From NCBI GenBank assembly GCA_018713605.1, contig DVOM01000029.1, forward strand, positions 1 through 31,318: a stretch of 31,318 nucleotides of DNA, in the 5' to 3' direction. A program made the translations under genes and the position numbers. Under the pieces are notes generated by a model. That model made no database searches, was not told the origin of the DNA, and saw only the letters and a list, made by a program, of their open reading frames with translations. Source of the DNA: Scatacola_A faecigallinarum. Its GTDB lineage: Bacteria; Pseudomonadota; Alphaproteobacteria; RF32; CAG-239. Shown one piece after another: positions 1 through 7,340 of the stretch. Each line of letters starts with the position of its first letter. The stretch's first letter is position 1.

Positions 1-664
1 ACCGTCCCCGTTCCTGCAAAGAAGCAGGCTTTACCGAAACTTCCTGCGCTTCCGGCACGGTCGTGAGGCAACTTGTTCCTTTGACGCCAATTACAAAAAA
101 TGCAAATGCGACCCTTGTTCCGGATATGACTATACCTATGCGCAGGCAACAGCTCAGGGCTATGTTCCCGACGGGAGCTGCTCAAGCTGTTTCGAAACCA
201 AATACAAGCGCAAGGAAAACCCCTGCTCCGGTTACAGCTCCTGCGAATGCGGCGGCGAAACCGGCTCTGCTTCCTGTTACTCCGGATCAATCCAAAAATT
301 TGAATCCTGCAAAAAATGCTGCTCTGCATGTGCAAGCGGCACTTCATTAAATTGTGCTTCTGACTGTTACCGGGAAGAAAAAGGGAAAGACAGCTGCGGT
401 AACTTGTGCTATTCGTGTTACAAAGGAAGAATACATATTTACGGCTACTGGGGTTCGACCAATTACTGTTATCCCAACTGCACTATTCCTAATTATTCTT
501 ATGTAAGATACGCTACGAAATATAAATATTGTGAATATAAGGATGGGAGCAAGAAACTTTTAAACACGGAAGAAACGGAAGGTTGTTTTGCAAGTCTTGC
601 TTCAAACTGTAACGATGACGCTGTTGGCGGCGATTGGGATGAGTATTCCGGGTTTTGTAACTAA
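1..664 (+). CDS. Cysteine-rich protein, 3' part, probably frameshifted
   Basis: The 5' end lies outside the window. From about position 65 to the TAA at 662-664 one frame encodes about 200 residues with 25 cysteines, arranged as CxC, CxxC and CC pairs mixed with Ser, Gly, Tyr and Asn; a short CASGT motif occurs near the middle. Upstream of about position 60 this frame loses its cysteines, while the frame starting at position 3 reads a similar Cys/Ser/Gly-rich stretch that includes a second SCASGT motif. This suggests a -1 frame change between about 57 and 74. The cysteine spacing resembles secreted or surface-exposed disulfide-rich proteins, but I recognise no family and the signal peptide would be outside the window. 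The frame choice downstream of 70 is well supported by composition; function is unknown. Confidence 0.6.
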   Translation, partial: PSPFLQRSRLYRNFLRFRHGREATCSFDANYKKCKCDPCSGYDYTYAQATAQGYVPDGSCSSCFETKYKRKENPCSGYSSCECGGETGSASCYSGSIQKFESCKKCCSACASGTSLNCASDCYREEKGKDSCGNLCYSCYKGRIHIYGYWGSTNYCYPNCTIPNYSYVRYATKYKYCEYKDGSKKLLNTEETEGCFASLASNCNDDAVGGDWDEYSGFCN

Positions 665-681
665 TTTTGCAAATTTATGCA

Positions 682-709
682 ATACCCCGGTGGAACAGCA
701 CCGGGGTAT
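682..709. terminator. Bidirectional terminator between convergent genes
   Basis: A perfect 11-bp stem (682-692 with 699-709) around a 6-nt loop has GC-rich arms and T-rich sequence on both sides. It sits between the end of the cysteine-rich gene and the end of the minus-strand gene at 715. Confidence 0.75.
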
Positions 710-714
710 CATTT

Positions 715-1299
715 CTATTCAATGCAGCAATCTACGGCTTTGCGGACAAAGGCTTTCATTTTGGCCAAAGCACCTTGCGGCGCTGTTTCCTTTTGTTTTT
801 CCGCCGGAAGCGAGGCCGTGGCTTCTTCAACCCTGGCCGTCAGCTTTTTTACCGTTTCCGCGTCGTCTTTTACCCATTTGAGGTCGTCGACGTTCAGCAT
901 ATTCATATTTAATCCCCAAAACAGGCAATAAAGATCATAGGCCTTATTGAACAAGTCATAGGCCTGTTCCTTGTTGCCCAGGCTCTGCTGTTTGGTTCCG
1001 ACTTCCATAAGGCGCATGGACGACGCAAGCAGGTGTTTGGATATGCACCAGACTTCGCCTTCATAGGCCGGAATTATTTTCTGCATAAGGTTCTTACGGG
1101 TTTCGCGGATTTCTTCAATCAGGTCGTAAAAAGAGTTTTTGCCGGTTTTGGCACCGGAAAAGACCAGATGCTCTTCTATGGAGATCAAATTCATGATGGC
1201 AATGGTTAAATCCTGATCCGAGGACAAATCTTTCGGGTTTACCTTCTTGGTACTGTCAATGCGTTCAACGAATTCCTTAACGTTTTTAGCCTTATTCAT
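715..1299 (-). CDS. Helical protein of unknown function, 194 aa
   Basis: No family recognised. The sequence is soluble and predicted largely helical, without a signal peptide. Residues about 105-130 look like one TPR-type helical hairpin (small and aromatic residues around a GNKEQAYDLF core). The C-terminal 30 residues are Lys/Ala-rich and the protein ends in a DCCIE pair of cysteines. Its Shine-Dalgarno AGGAG overlaps the TAG stop of the membrane-protein gene just upstream, with only 9 bases between the two frames, so the two are very likely translationally coupled and work together. Confidence 0.75.
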   Translation of the reverse strand: MNKAKNVKEFVERIDSTKKVNPKDLSSDQDLTIAIMNLISIEEHLVFSGAKTGKNSFYDLIEEIRETRKNLMQKIIPAYEGEVWCISKHLLASSMRLMEVGTKQQSLGNKEQAYDLFNKAYDLYCLFWGLNMNMLNVDDLKWVKDDAETVKKLTARVEEATASLPAEKQKETAPQGALAKMKAFVRKAVDCCIE

Positions 1300-1308
1300 G
1301 ACTGTCTC

Positions 1309-1842
1309 CTAAAAATTGTACAAATCGGCACCGGTTTCCTGGCAAAGCGGATAGTAATAGAAATAAGCGCTGGCCAGCAGCAAAGCAATGACCGGAACCA
1401 AAACTTTTTCAAACGGGAAATGCGCATGGCCGCCATTGCGGGCTTTCATCCACTGATAAAAATCCGAAGACCAGATCAATACCAATGCGCCGACAATCGT
1501 GCTGAAAAGAAACGGGTCGAGATAGAAAATGCCGATAACTTCGGAATGATATTGCAGTTCGCTGATATACATGAAACCAATCATGGCAACGGAAACGGCA
1601 ATAATCGTCCAATCACGGCCTTTGAAGTTCCAGCCTTTTTTATCAAACCACTTGATGGTCCAAAAGCCAATCAATGCAAGAAACGCACCGGCCCAAACGC
1701 CGACGACGCTGTCATCCACACCTAACGAACGGGCAATTTCCAGAGAGGCACCGACCGCAATCGTACAAACGGCGCAGGCCGGGTTGGCGTAAGCCGGAAA
1801 AACGACGGCCAGCAGAAGCAACAAACTCAAAACGATGGTCAT
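1309..1842 (-). CDS. Polytopic membrane protein with N-terminal CxxC
   Basis: The product has 177 aa with about five hydrophobic segments: an N-terminal signal-like helix (1-19), then helices around 45-62, 78-97, 103-125 and 143-163. Right after the first helix comes an ACAVC (CxxC) motif followed by a Gly/Ala-rich stretch, placing the cysteine pair at the outer membrane face or in the lumen of the bundle. A further Cys lies near the C-terminus. The start has a good AAAGGA ribosome-binding site. I recall similar short CxxC-bearing membrane proteins in uncultured bacteria but cannot name a function. It lies 47 bases downstream of the SulP gene and is coupled to the 194-aa gene, so a transport- or redox-related accessory role is possible but is inference. 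Confidence 0.75.
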   Translation of the reverse strand: MTIVLSLLLLLAVVFPAYANPACAVCTIAVGASLEIARSLGVDDSVVGVWAGAFLALIGFWTIKWFDKKGWNFKGRDWTIIAVSVAMIGFMYISELQYHSEVIGIFYLDPFLFSTIVGALVLIWSSDFYQWMKARNGGHAHFPFEKVLVPVIALLLASAYFYYYPLCQETGADLYNF

Positions 1843-1889
1843 AATCTTAATCCTTTCTTTCAGTTTGTTCTTATTATTACTTAAAACGA

Positions 1890-3620
1890 CTAAAAATCAA
1901 CTGATTTATCCGTTTTATCAGCCTCAAGTTTGCGCAGGTAGCGTTTGGTCATTTTAACGGCATTTTCAAAGCTTGAGGCCGTCGAAATATCCTTTATCAG
2001 CCCTTCCTTGGTCAGGGCATCGTGCAAAACGCGGCGCGGCTGGGCTTTCAGATGAGAAAAGATAATCTTGGTGTCGTACTGTTTCAACTTGCGGATAAAC
2101 TCAACCAGAATATTGGCGCCGCTGGCATCGACGACCGGAACCGAACCCATGCGGAAAATCAGGACTTTCGGCACATCGTGCATTTGGCGGAAAAACATTG
2201 AGACCTGCGAAGCACCGCCGAAAAACAACGGACCGGACAGACGCAGCGAGATGACGCCCTTTTCATTCAGCGTATCACTGATGTCCTGGCCGCGGGAAAC
2301 ATATTCCAGAACGCTTTCATCGTTGGCGACCTCAATTTCGCGGCTCATGCGGTGCATAAAAATGACGCTTGACATAATAAAACCGACGCTGATGGCCGTA
2401 TTCAGGTCAACCATGACCGTGAGAAGAAAAGTGACAATAAGCGTAATACGGTCACCGCGGGGGCCTTGCAGCAGGTGCCAGAACTTAGGAAAATTGAACA
2501 TATTATATGCAATGATAATCAATACCGACGACAGGCAGGCCAGCGGAATATACCGGGCCGCCGGAGACAGCAGGAGCATAAACAGCAAAATGAAAACCGA
2601 CTGCATTATGCCGGAAACCGGCGAGTAGGCTTTGGCCTTAACGTTGGTGGCGCTGCGGGCAATGGCGCCGGTAGCCGGAATTCCCATAAAGCAGGCGCTG
2701 GCCAAATTGGCAATCCCTTCCCCGATCAGTTCGGCATTGGCATTGGTATTGTCGCCGCTCATGGCGTCGACAACAGTTGCACTCAACAGCGATTCGATGC
2801 TGGCCAGAAAAGCGATGGCCAAAGCGCTCGGCATAACTTTTAAGGCTAAATCAATATCAAATTCGGGAATTTTCGGCAACGGAATAAAATGCGGGATGCC
2901 GCCGAATTTGCTGCCGATGGTATCTATATGCAGCGAAAACAGCGCGACAATCAGCGTTGAACCGACAACGCCGAGCAGAAATGCCGGCAGCTTCGGACGG
3001 CGGAACTTGACATAAAAAATGATACCGAAAGACAAAACGGTGATAAAAACGGCCGTCCAGCTGAATTTTCCGAGGTTTTCAAGATAAACGCGCCATTTGG
3101 GCAGAAATTCGGCCGGCACAGAGGCTATATCCAAACCAAGCATATCCTTAACCTGCGTTGAAAACAGCAAAACGGCAATACCGGACGTAAAACCGACAAC
3201 GACCGGGTACGGAATGTATTTAATATACGTGCCGAGTCGGAGATAACCGGCGGCAATCATAACGATTCCGGCAATCAGCATGGTCATGGTCAGGCCTGCA
3301 TAACCATACTGCTGCAACGTATTGAAAATAATGACCACAAAAGCGCCGGTCGGACCGCCGATTTGATAACGGCAGCCGCCGAGCAGCGCTATGAAAAAAC
3401 CGGCGACAACCGCCGTATAAAGCCCTTGCGCGGGACTGACTCCGGAAGCTATGGCAAAAGCCATGCCCAAAGGAATGGAAATGATGGCCAGAGTCAATCC
3501 GGCCACGGCATCACGCCTAAAATACTGCGTATTGTAGCCTTTGCTGCGAATGACTTCATATAATTTAGGGGCAAAATTCAGACCGTAGGAAACGAAAAGT
3601 CTTTTAATAATTCCATACAT
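1890..3620 (-). CDS. SulP-family anion transporter with STAS domain
   Basis: The 576-residue protein has the SulP layout: a short cytoplasmic N-terminus, about 12-14 membrane helices from residue 35 to about 425, and a C-terminal STAS domain (about 440-560). The first helix region carries the family-typical IPLGMAFAIASG and the third a GGCRYQIGGPTGAF motif; the STAS part contains a MGSVPVVDASGANIL stretch, typical of the regulatory loop. SulP proteins move sulfate, bicarbonate or dicarboxylates; the sequence does not settle which. No carbonic anhydrase domain is fused and no sulfate-assimilation genes are adjacent. Two small genes follow in the same direction. The ribosome-binding site is weak (AAGAG). 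Confidence 0.93.
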   Translation of the reverse strand: MYGIIKRLFVSYGLNFAPKLYEVIRSKGYNTQYFRRDAVAGLTLAIISIPLGMAFAIASGVSPAQGLYTAVVAGFFIALLGGCRYQIGGPTGAFVVIIFNTLQQYGYAGLTMTMLIAGIVMIAAGYLRLGTYIKYIPYPVVVGFTSGIAVLLFSTQVKDMLGLDIASVPAEFLPKWRVYLENLGKFSWTAVFITVLSFGIIFYVKFRRPKLPAFLLGVVGSTLIVALFSLHIDTIGSKFGGIPHFIPLPKIPEFDIDLALKVMPSALAIAFLASIESLLSATVVDAMSGDNTNANAELIGEGIANLASACFMGIPATGAIARSATNVKAKAYSPVSGIMQSVFILLFMLLLSPAARYIPLACLSSVLIIIAYNMFNFPKFWHLLQGPRGDRITLIVTFLLTVMVDLNTAISVGFIMSSVIFMHRMSREIEVANDESVLEYVSRGQDISDTLNEKGVISLRLSGPLFFGGASQVSMFFRQMHDVPKVLIFRMGSVPVVDASGANILVEFIRKLKQYDTKIIFSHLKAQPRRVLHDALTKEGLIKDISTASSFENAVKMTKRYLRKLEADKTDKSVDF

Positions 3621-3665
3621 CAGTTTTCTCTTCTTGAATATATTTTCTAAAAAATTCCGGCGTCA

Positions 3666-3693
3666 GGAATACTCTTTTGACGGGCATTGTCAA
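3666..3693 (-). promoter_or_regulatory. Likely sigma70-type promoter for sulP run
   Basis: On the minus strand TTGACA (3688-3693) is followed after 16 bases by TATTCC (3666-3671), about 45 bases ahead of the SulP start. Confidence 0.5.
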
Positions 3694-3814
3694 GGTTTTC
3701 CCGAGAAATGCACAACAAATATAACCGCTTATAACCGCTCGAAATGCCCGGTTTTTCTGAAATTTGACACAATTATCCGCTTTACGCACAAAAACAAGTG
3801 ACTAACTTTACGCT

Positions 3815-3843
3815 TTGTCTAGATTTTTCCGAAAAAATACGCT
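3815..3843 (+). promoter_or_regulatory. Possible promoter for lipoprotein gene
   Basis: TTGTCT (3815-3820), a 17-base spacer, then TACGCT (3838-3843). The match is weak; the site is about 38 bases before the ATG at 3882. Confidence 0.3.
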
Positions 3844-3881
3844 AAGCATAAAAATGTCAAAACTTTAAATTTATAGCGATT

Positions 3882-4883
3882 ATGAAGAATTTATTATTTC
3901 TGGCAGGTTTGATCATGGTCACTGCCGCTTGTTCTTCCGGAACTTCCGGGACGAACATGACCTACAAAGAAGAAAGTAAAGAATGTAACTACTCATTTGT
4001 TGTAGTAAGGAAAGCGAGTAACGGAGTTTGTGATTTTGCTGTTTGCAAAGCAGATTATGACAATAAAGCTCAGGTGCTTCATCTTTGTATTGCTGACGGC
4101 AAGGAGTTTTCCTATCCGCTTTCACAAATTAAGGATGAATACATAGAACAGGTTAAGAATAATAAAGTTACCCTGTTGTTTGGTTTTGGAGATCCGATGC
4201 CCGCCGTAGTGGAAAAAGATACATCTACGGAAGAAATACCCGGCTTTGAAAAAGATTACAGACAGTTTACTTTTAATTCCATACTAAAAGACAGTCATGC
4301 CTCCGGAATCTGTCAGTATCTCCTGATTTATAACGGAATGTTTATGAACGGCTTCTGTAAATTGGGAGATCAAGTTCTGAAGAATGGACGTTTTTTCTTT
4401 ACTGAATCGGATTTTCTGCCTGAAACGACTGATAAAAGCTCCGCCTCCAAAGGTCTTTTTTCGGCAGGACTGGCTTTATACGATTCGGCCAATGACTTTT
4501 TCAAAAAGGACAGATATGGAAATCCTTATCGTTTTTCCGTCGTTCAGACTTTTTATGAAAATGGTTATCTGGTCATTTGTGTCGAAGATGGAAAAACTTA
4601 CCGTTATCCGCTAAAAGCTCTGAATCCGGTTCAACGCTACACGCTATTGAATGAGAAACAACCAAGAATTTCGGCTATTCAGCTGGTCAACCGTCGTTGG
4701 ATTCCGATTTATCTAGTACAGGAAGGCGAAGATTACCGCTATTCGGGATTTTTGTGGAATTCCTCAAACTATTATAACTTTTATGAGCGAATCAACAGCA
4801 TGCAGATATACAGTGATTTCATGCTCGAAGCCGGTATTACTCTGAATTATAAACCGTTAGATTTCTTCTTTTATGTCAAGTAA
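3882..4883 (+). CDS. Lipoprotein of unknown function, 333 aa
   Basis: A lipoprotein signal peptide ends in VTAAC, with Cys17 as the lipidation site followed by a Ser/Gly/Thr linker, so the protein should be anchored in the envelope. No domain is recognised. Two short segments resemble each other: residues 65-83 and 229-246 both read as a beta strand, a DGK turn, an aromatic residue and YPL, hinting at an old internal duplication. Several Cys residues (Cys35, 50, 55, 69, 144, 159) could form disulfides. There is no clear Shine-Dalgarno before the ATG, as also at the other lipoprotein gene (13339-13977). The gene is AT-richer than its neighbours and ends at a strong terminator. Confidence 0.8.
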   Translation: MKNLLFLAGLIMVTAACSSGTSGTNMTYKEESKECNYSFVVVRKASNGVCDFAVCKADYDNKAQVLHLCIADGKEFSYPLSQIKDEYIEQVKNNKVTLLFGFGDPMPAVVEKDTSTEEIPGFEKDYRQFTFNSILKDSHASGICQYLLIYNGMFMNGFCKLGDQVLKNGRFFFTESDFLPETTDKSSASKGLFSAGLALYDSANDFFKKDRYGNPYRFSVVQTFYENGYLVICVEDGKTYRYPLKALNPVQRYTLLNEKQPRISAIQLVNRRWIPIYLVQEGEDYRYSGFLWNSSNYYNFYERINSMQIYSDFMLEAGITLNYKPLDFFFYVK

Positions 4884-4889
4884 AAAGAC

Positions 4890-4932
4890 TTAAGCCCTCA
4901 AGATTTTTTGAAACAAATCTTTGAGGGCTTAA
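4890..4932. terminator. Bidirectional terminator
   Basis: A long stem of about 16 bp (4890-4906 with 4916-4932, one bulged T) has AAGCCCTC/GAGGGCTT as its core and A/T runs on both sides. It separates the convergent lipoprotein and flavodiiron genes. Confidence 0.8.
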
Positions 4933-4957
4933 TTTCGCTGTATCGGAACGCTTATTG

Positions 4958-6136
4958 TTAAGCAATCATTTCGCGGACGCGTTCCTTGATTTTTTCTACC
5001 GTATCGCCTTTAGGCGTATATTTTTCTTCAAACGGTGCAACCGTTTCCCATTTCAGATCCTCGAAAACCTGCTGGATTTGGTTGACGACACCTGGTTTCC
5101 AGCCATAAGAGCCGAAAGCAAAGCCTTTTTTGTTTTTCGGGGCCAAACCTTTCATATAGGTTACGAAACCGGCAACACGGGGAAACAGCTGGTTGTTGAG
5201 GGTCGGATTGCCGATGCAGACATATTTGGCGTCAAGGAAATCGACCATGACTTCAGAAACGTTCTTTACGGCAAGACAATGTTTGACAACCGGAATACCG
5301 GCATCCTGAAAGACAGACATAACAGCTTCGGCCAGCGTTGCTGTCGCACCCCACATCGTATCATAGACGATGACGGCTTTGCCCTTGTTTTCGCCACTGG
5401 CCCAATAAGCGTAAGCGCCGATAATGGCGTCAACTTCCTTTTCTCCGGACCAGATGCAGCCGTGAGACGGCGCAATCATATCAATATCCAGACCCAAACT
5501 GCCAGCCGTATTTAAAGCCTTCTCCGCCTGAGCGCCGAAAGGAAACAGAATGTTGGCATAATAGCTTTTGGCATTCTGCATAACAACATCGAAAGGCTCA
5601 TCTTTGACGAAAATGCTGTCGGTTGCGTAATGCTGGCCAAAACCATCGTTGGAAAGCAGCAGTTTGTCTTCTTTGACATAGGTCATCATAGAATCGGGCC
5701 AATGCAGCATCGGCGTTGTCATAAACTCAAGATTGCGTTTGCCGATATTAAGGATATCGCCGGTTTTGACAATTTCAAAATTCCAGCCGGCTGTATCAAA
5801 ATGAGCTTCAAGAGCCGCCTTGCCAGCCATATTGGTCACTACTTTTGCCTGCGGCGCCAGTTTCATAACGACCGGAATATTTCCGGAATGATCCATTTCA
5901 ACGTGATTAACAATAACATATTCGATTTTGGAGAAATCGGTCAGGCTTTTGACTCTGGCAATCATTTCGTCCGACATATAATGTTTTACGCCGTCGACCA
6001 ACGTGATCTTGTCGTCCATAATCAGATATGAATTATAAGTTGAGCCGTGGGGCGTGGCATAGCCGTGAAATTCAACCAGATTCCAGTCTTTGACGCCGAC
6101 CCAGTAAATGTCTTTTTTTATTTCGACACCGTTCAT
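4958..6136 (-). CDS. fprA: Flavodiiron protein (rubredoxin:oxygen oxidoreductase type)
   Basis: This enzyme reduces oxygen (or NO) to water (or N2O) in the cytoplasm of anaerobes, using electrons usually delivered by rubredoxin. With the ATG at 6136 it has 392 aa: a metallo-beta-lactamase-like diiron domain (1-250) and a flavodoxin domain (253-390). The diiron ligands are visible: H78-x-E80-x-D82-H83, H145, D164 and H225. The FMN phosphate loop is YDTMWGATATLAE (258-270). No rubredoxin or flavin reductase domain is fused, so it is the short class. I chose 6136 over the upstream in-frame ATG at 6166 because AAGGAG lies 7-8 bases before it. It is divergent from the PerR-like gene and rubrerythrin, consistent with an oxygen-defence regulon. 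Confidence 0.95.
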   Translation of the reverse strand: MNGVEIKKDIYWVGVKDWNLVEFHGYATPHGSTYNSYLIMDDKITLVDGVKHYMSDEMIARVKSLTDFSKIEYVIVNHVEMDHSGNIPVVMKLAPQAKVVTNMAGKAALEAHFDTAGWNFEIVKTGDILNIGKRNLEFMTTPMLHWPDSMMTYVKEDKLLLSNDGFGQHYATDSIFVKDEPFDVVMQNAKSYYANILFPFGAQAEKALNTAGSLGLDIDMIAPSHGCIWSGEKEVDAIIGAYAYWASGENKGKAVIVYDTMWGATATLAEAVMSVFQDAGIPVVKHCLAVKNVSEVMVDFLDAKYVCIGNPTLNNQLFPRVAGFVTYMKGLAPKNKKGFAFGSYGWKPGVVNQIQQVFEDLKWETVAPFEEKYTPKGDTVEKIKERVREMIA

Positions 6137-6177
6137 GATATTCTCCTTGTAATAAAACATTTTCATTTTCTGATATA

Positions 6178-6206
6178 TAAATAATCTGAAAAATTATTAT
6201 TGACAA
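6178..6206 (-). promoter_or_regulatory. Possible promoter for flavodiiron gene
   Basis: The minus strand shows TTGTCA (6201-6206), a 17-base spacer and TATTTA (6178-6183). The -35 box overlaps the -35 box of the divergent promoter, so the two promoters are back to back. Confidence 0.4.
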
Positions 6207-6227
6207 TATTTTAAAATAAAATATAAA
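6200..6227 (+). promoter_or_regulatory. Promoter for perR-like/rubrerythrin genes
   Basis: A perfect TTGACA (6200-6205) is followed after 16 bases by TATAAA (6222-6227), predicting transcription start around 6234, inside the palindrome at 6229-6247. Confidence 0.55.
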
Positions 6228-6228
6228 C

Positions 6229-6247
6229 AATAACAGTAATTGTTATT
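6229..6247. promoter_or_regulatory. Palindromic operator candidate (Fur/PerR-like)
   Basis: A perfect inverted repeat AATAACA-5-TGTTATT covers the predicted transcription start of the PerR-like gene. Fur-family proteins bind AT-rich palindromes, and the position would let the regulator repress itself and possibly the divergent flavodiiron gene. The 5-base centre differs from the classical 7-1-7 PerR box, so the assignment is inference. Confidence 0.55.
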
Positions 6248-6265
6248 ACTTTTAGTGAGAACAAA

Positions 6266-6646
6266 ATGAATTACTCGAAACAACGAGAGCTTGCCCTCAA
6301 AGTTCTGCAGAAAAATATGTGTCATCCGACTGCCGACTTTGTATATGAGCAAATGAGAAAGGATCTGCCGAACATCAGTCTGGCGACGGTTTACCGCAAT
6401 CTGAACCAGCTGGCGGAAGCCGGTCTGATTCGCAAAGTCGAGGGACTGGACGGTTCCGTTCATTTTGATCATAATACGCACAACCATTATCATTTTGTTT
6501 GCATTAAATGTAATAAAGTTTACGATGTGCCCTGTGAAGTTGCACCTGACCTGAACCAAAAAGTTCTGGTTAAAACAGGGTTACAGGTAATAAGCCATGA
6601 CATTACCTTCAAAGGTATTTGTCAGCATTGTCAAAAACATAATTAG
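6266..6646 (+). CDS. perR: Fur-family regulator, PerR-like
   Basis: This is a 126-aa member of the Fur family, shorter than Fur itself. The N-terminal winged helix contains HPTADFVYEQM (20-30) and the recognition helix SLATVYRNLNQLAEAGLI (38-55). The dimerisation domain has HFD (66-68) and HYH (74-76), matching regulatory-metal ligands in PerR, and two CxxC pairs (Cys79/Cys82 and Cys119/Cys122) for the structural zinc. PerR proteins sense peroxide through iron-catalysed oxidation of histidines and derepress defence genes. Being immediately upstream of rubrerythrin (22 bases) and divergent from the flavodiiron gene supports PerR over Fur. Metal and signal specificity cannot be proved from sequence. 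Confidence 0.88.
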   Translation: MNYSKQRELALKVLQKNMCHPTADFVYEQMRKDLPNISLATVYRNLNQLAEAGLIRKVEGLDGSVHFDHNTHNHYHFVCIKCNKVYDVPCEVAPDLNQKVLVKTGLQVISHDITFKGICQHCQKHN

Positions 6647-6668
6647 AAGACGTTTCAAGGAGAGAACT

Positions 6669-7208
6669 ATGGAACTTAAAGGATCTAAAACCGAGAAAAA
6701 CCTCATGGAAGCATTTGCCGGCGAATCTATGGCTCGCAACAAATATACCTATTATGCCTCCAAGGCAAAAAAAGAAGGCTACAACATTATTGCCGACAAA
6801 TTTGAACAGACAGCCAACAACGAAAAAGAACATGCAAAAATCTGGTTCAAACTGCTGCATGAAGGCGCCGTTCCGGATACCATGACCAACCTCAAGGACG
6901 CTGCCGCCGGCGAAAACTACGAATGGACAAACATGTATGACCGTATGGCCAAAGAAGCTCATGAAGAAGGTTTTACCAAAATTGCCTATCTCTTTGAAGC
7001 CGTTGCCAAAATTGAAAAAGGCCATGAAGAAAGATATCAGGCTCTGCTGGACTCTCTGGTCGAAGGCAAAATTTTTGAACGTCCGACCAAGGTCATTTGG
7101 GAATGCGCCAACTGCGGTCATCGCGTAGAAAGCCCGAAAGCGCCGGAAAAATGTCCGGTTTGCGATCATCCGCAGGCTTATTTCTTTGAACTGCAGGAAG
7201 AATTCTAA
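6669..7208 (+). CDS. rbr: Rubrerythrin
   Basis: Rubrerythrin reduces hydrogen peroxide in the cytoplasm of anaerobes. The 179-residue protein has a ferritin-like four-helix diiron domain (1-135), with E19 and the NEKEHAKIW motif (E52, H55), and the second-half KIEKGHEERY motif (E116, H119). A C-terminal rubredoxin domain follows, with C146-x-x-C149 and C162-x-x-C165. The ATG at 6669 is chosen because AAGGAG lies 6 bases upstream; the open frame extends further but would overlap the regulator gene. It is expected to be co-transcribed with the PerR-like gene and ends at a strong terminator. Confidence 0.96.
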   Translation: MELKGSKTEKNLMEAFAGESMARNKYTYYASKAKKEGYNIIADKFEQTANNEKEHAKIWFKLLHEGAVPDTMTNLKDAAAGENYEWTNMYDRMAKEAHEEGFTKIAYLFEAVAKIEKGHEERYQALLDSLVEGKIFERPTKVIWECANCGHRVESPKAPEKCPVCDHPQAYFFELQEEF

Positions 7209-7223
7209 GCCATATCTGCCAAG

Positions 7224-7256
7224 AAAAAGCCGGTACATAATGTGCCGGCTTTTTTT
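7224..7256 (+). terminator. Rho-independent terminator after rubrerythrin
   Basis: A GC-rich stem (7228-7236 with 7242-7250, one G-U pair) and short loop are followed by a run of seven T. Confidence 0.88.
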
Positions 7257-7280
7257 ATTGCATAAATCTCAAAATAACGG

Positions 7281-7308
7281 TTTAAAAGGCTGCTTTTTGC
7301 GCTACAAT
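7281..7308 (+). promoter_or_regulatory. Possible murE promoter
   Basis: TTTAAA (7281-7286), 16 bases, then TACAAT (7303-7308), placed between the rubrerythrin terminator and the murE ATG. Confidence 0.4.
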
Positions 7309-7340
7309 AACGAATATTTTGGTCAGGAAAGGGTTCTACC

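Noticed and set aside
3604..3789. 61-codon minus-strand frame overlapping the SulP start
   Set aside because: It overlaps the transporter start in another frame, has no good ribosome-binding site and covers the likely sulP promoter.
6136..6166. Upstream in-frame ATG for the flavodiiron gene
   Set aside because: It lacks a Shine-Dalgarno, whereas AAGGAG is well placed before the ATG at 6136.
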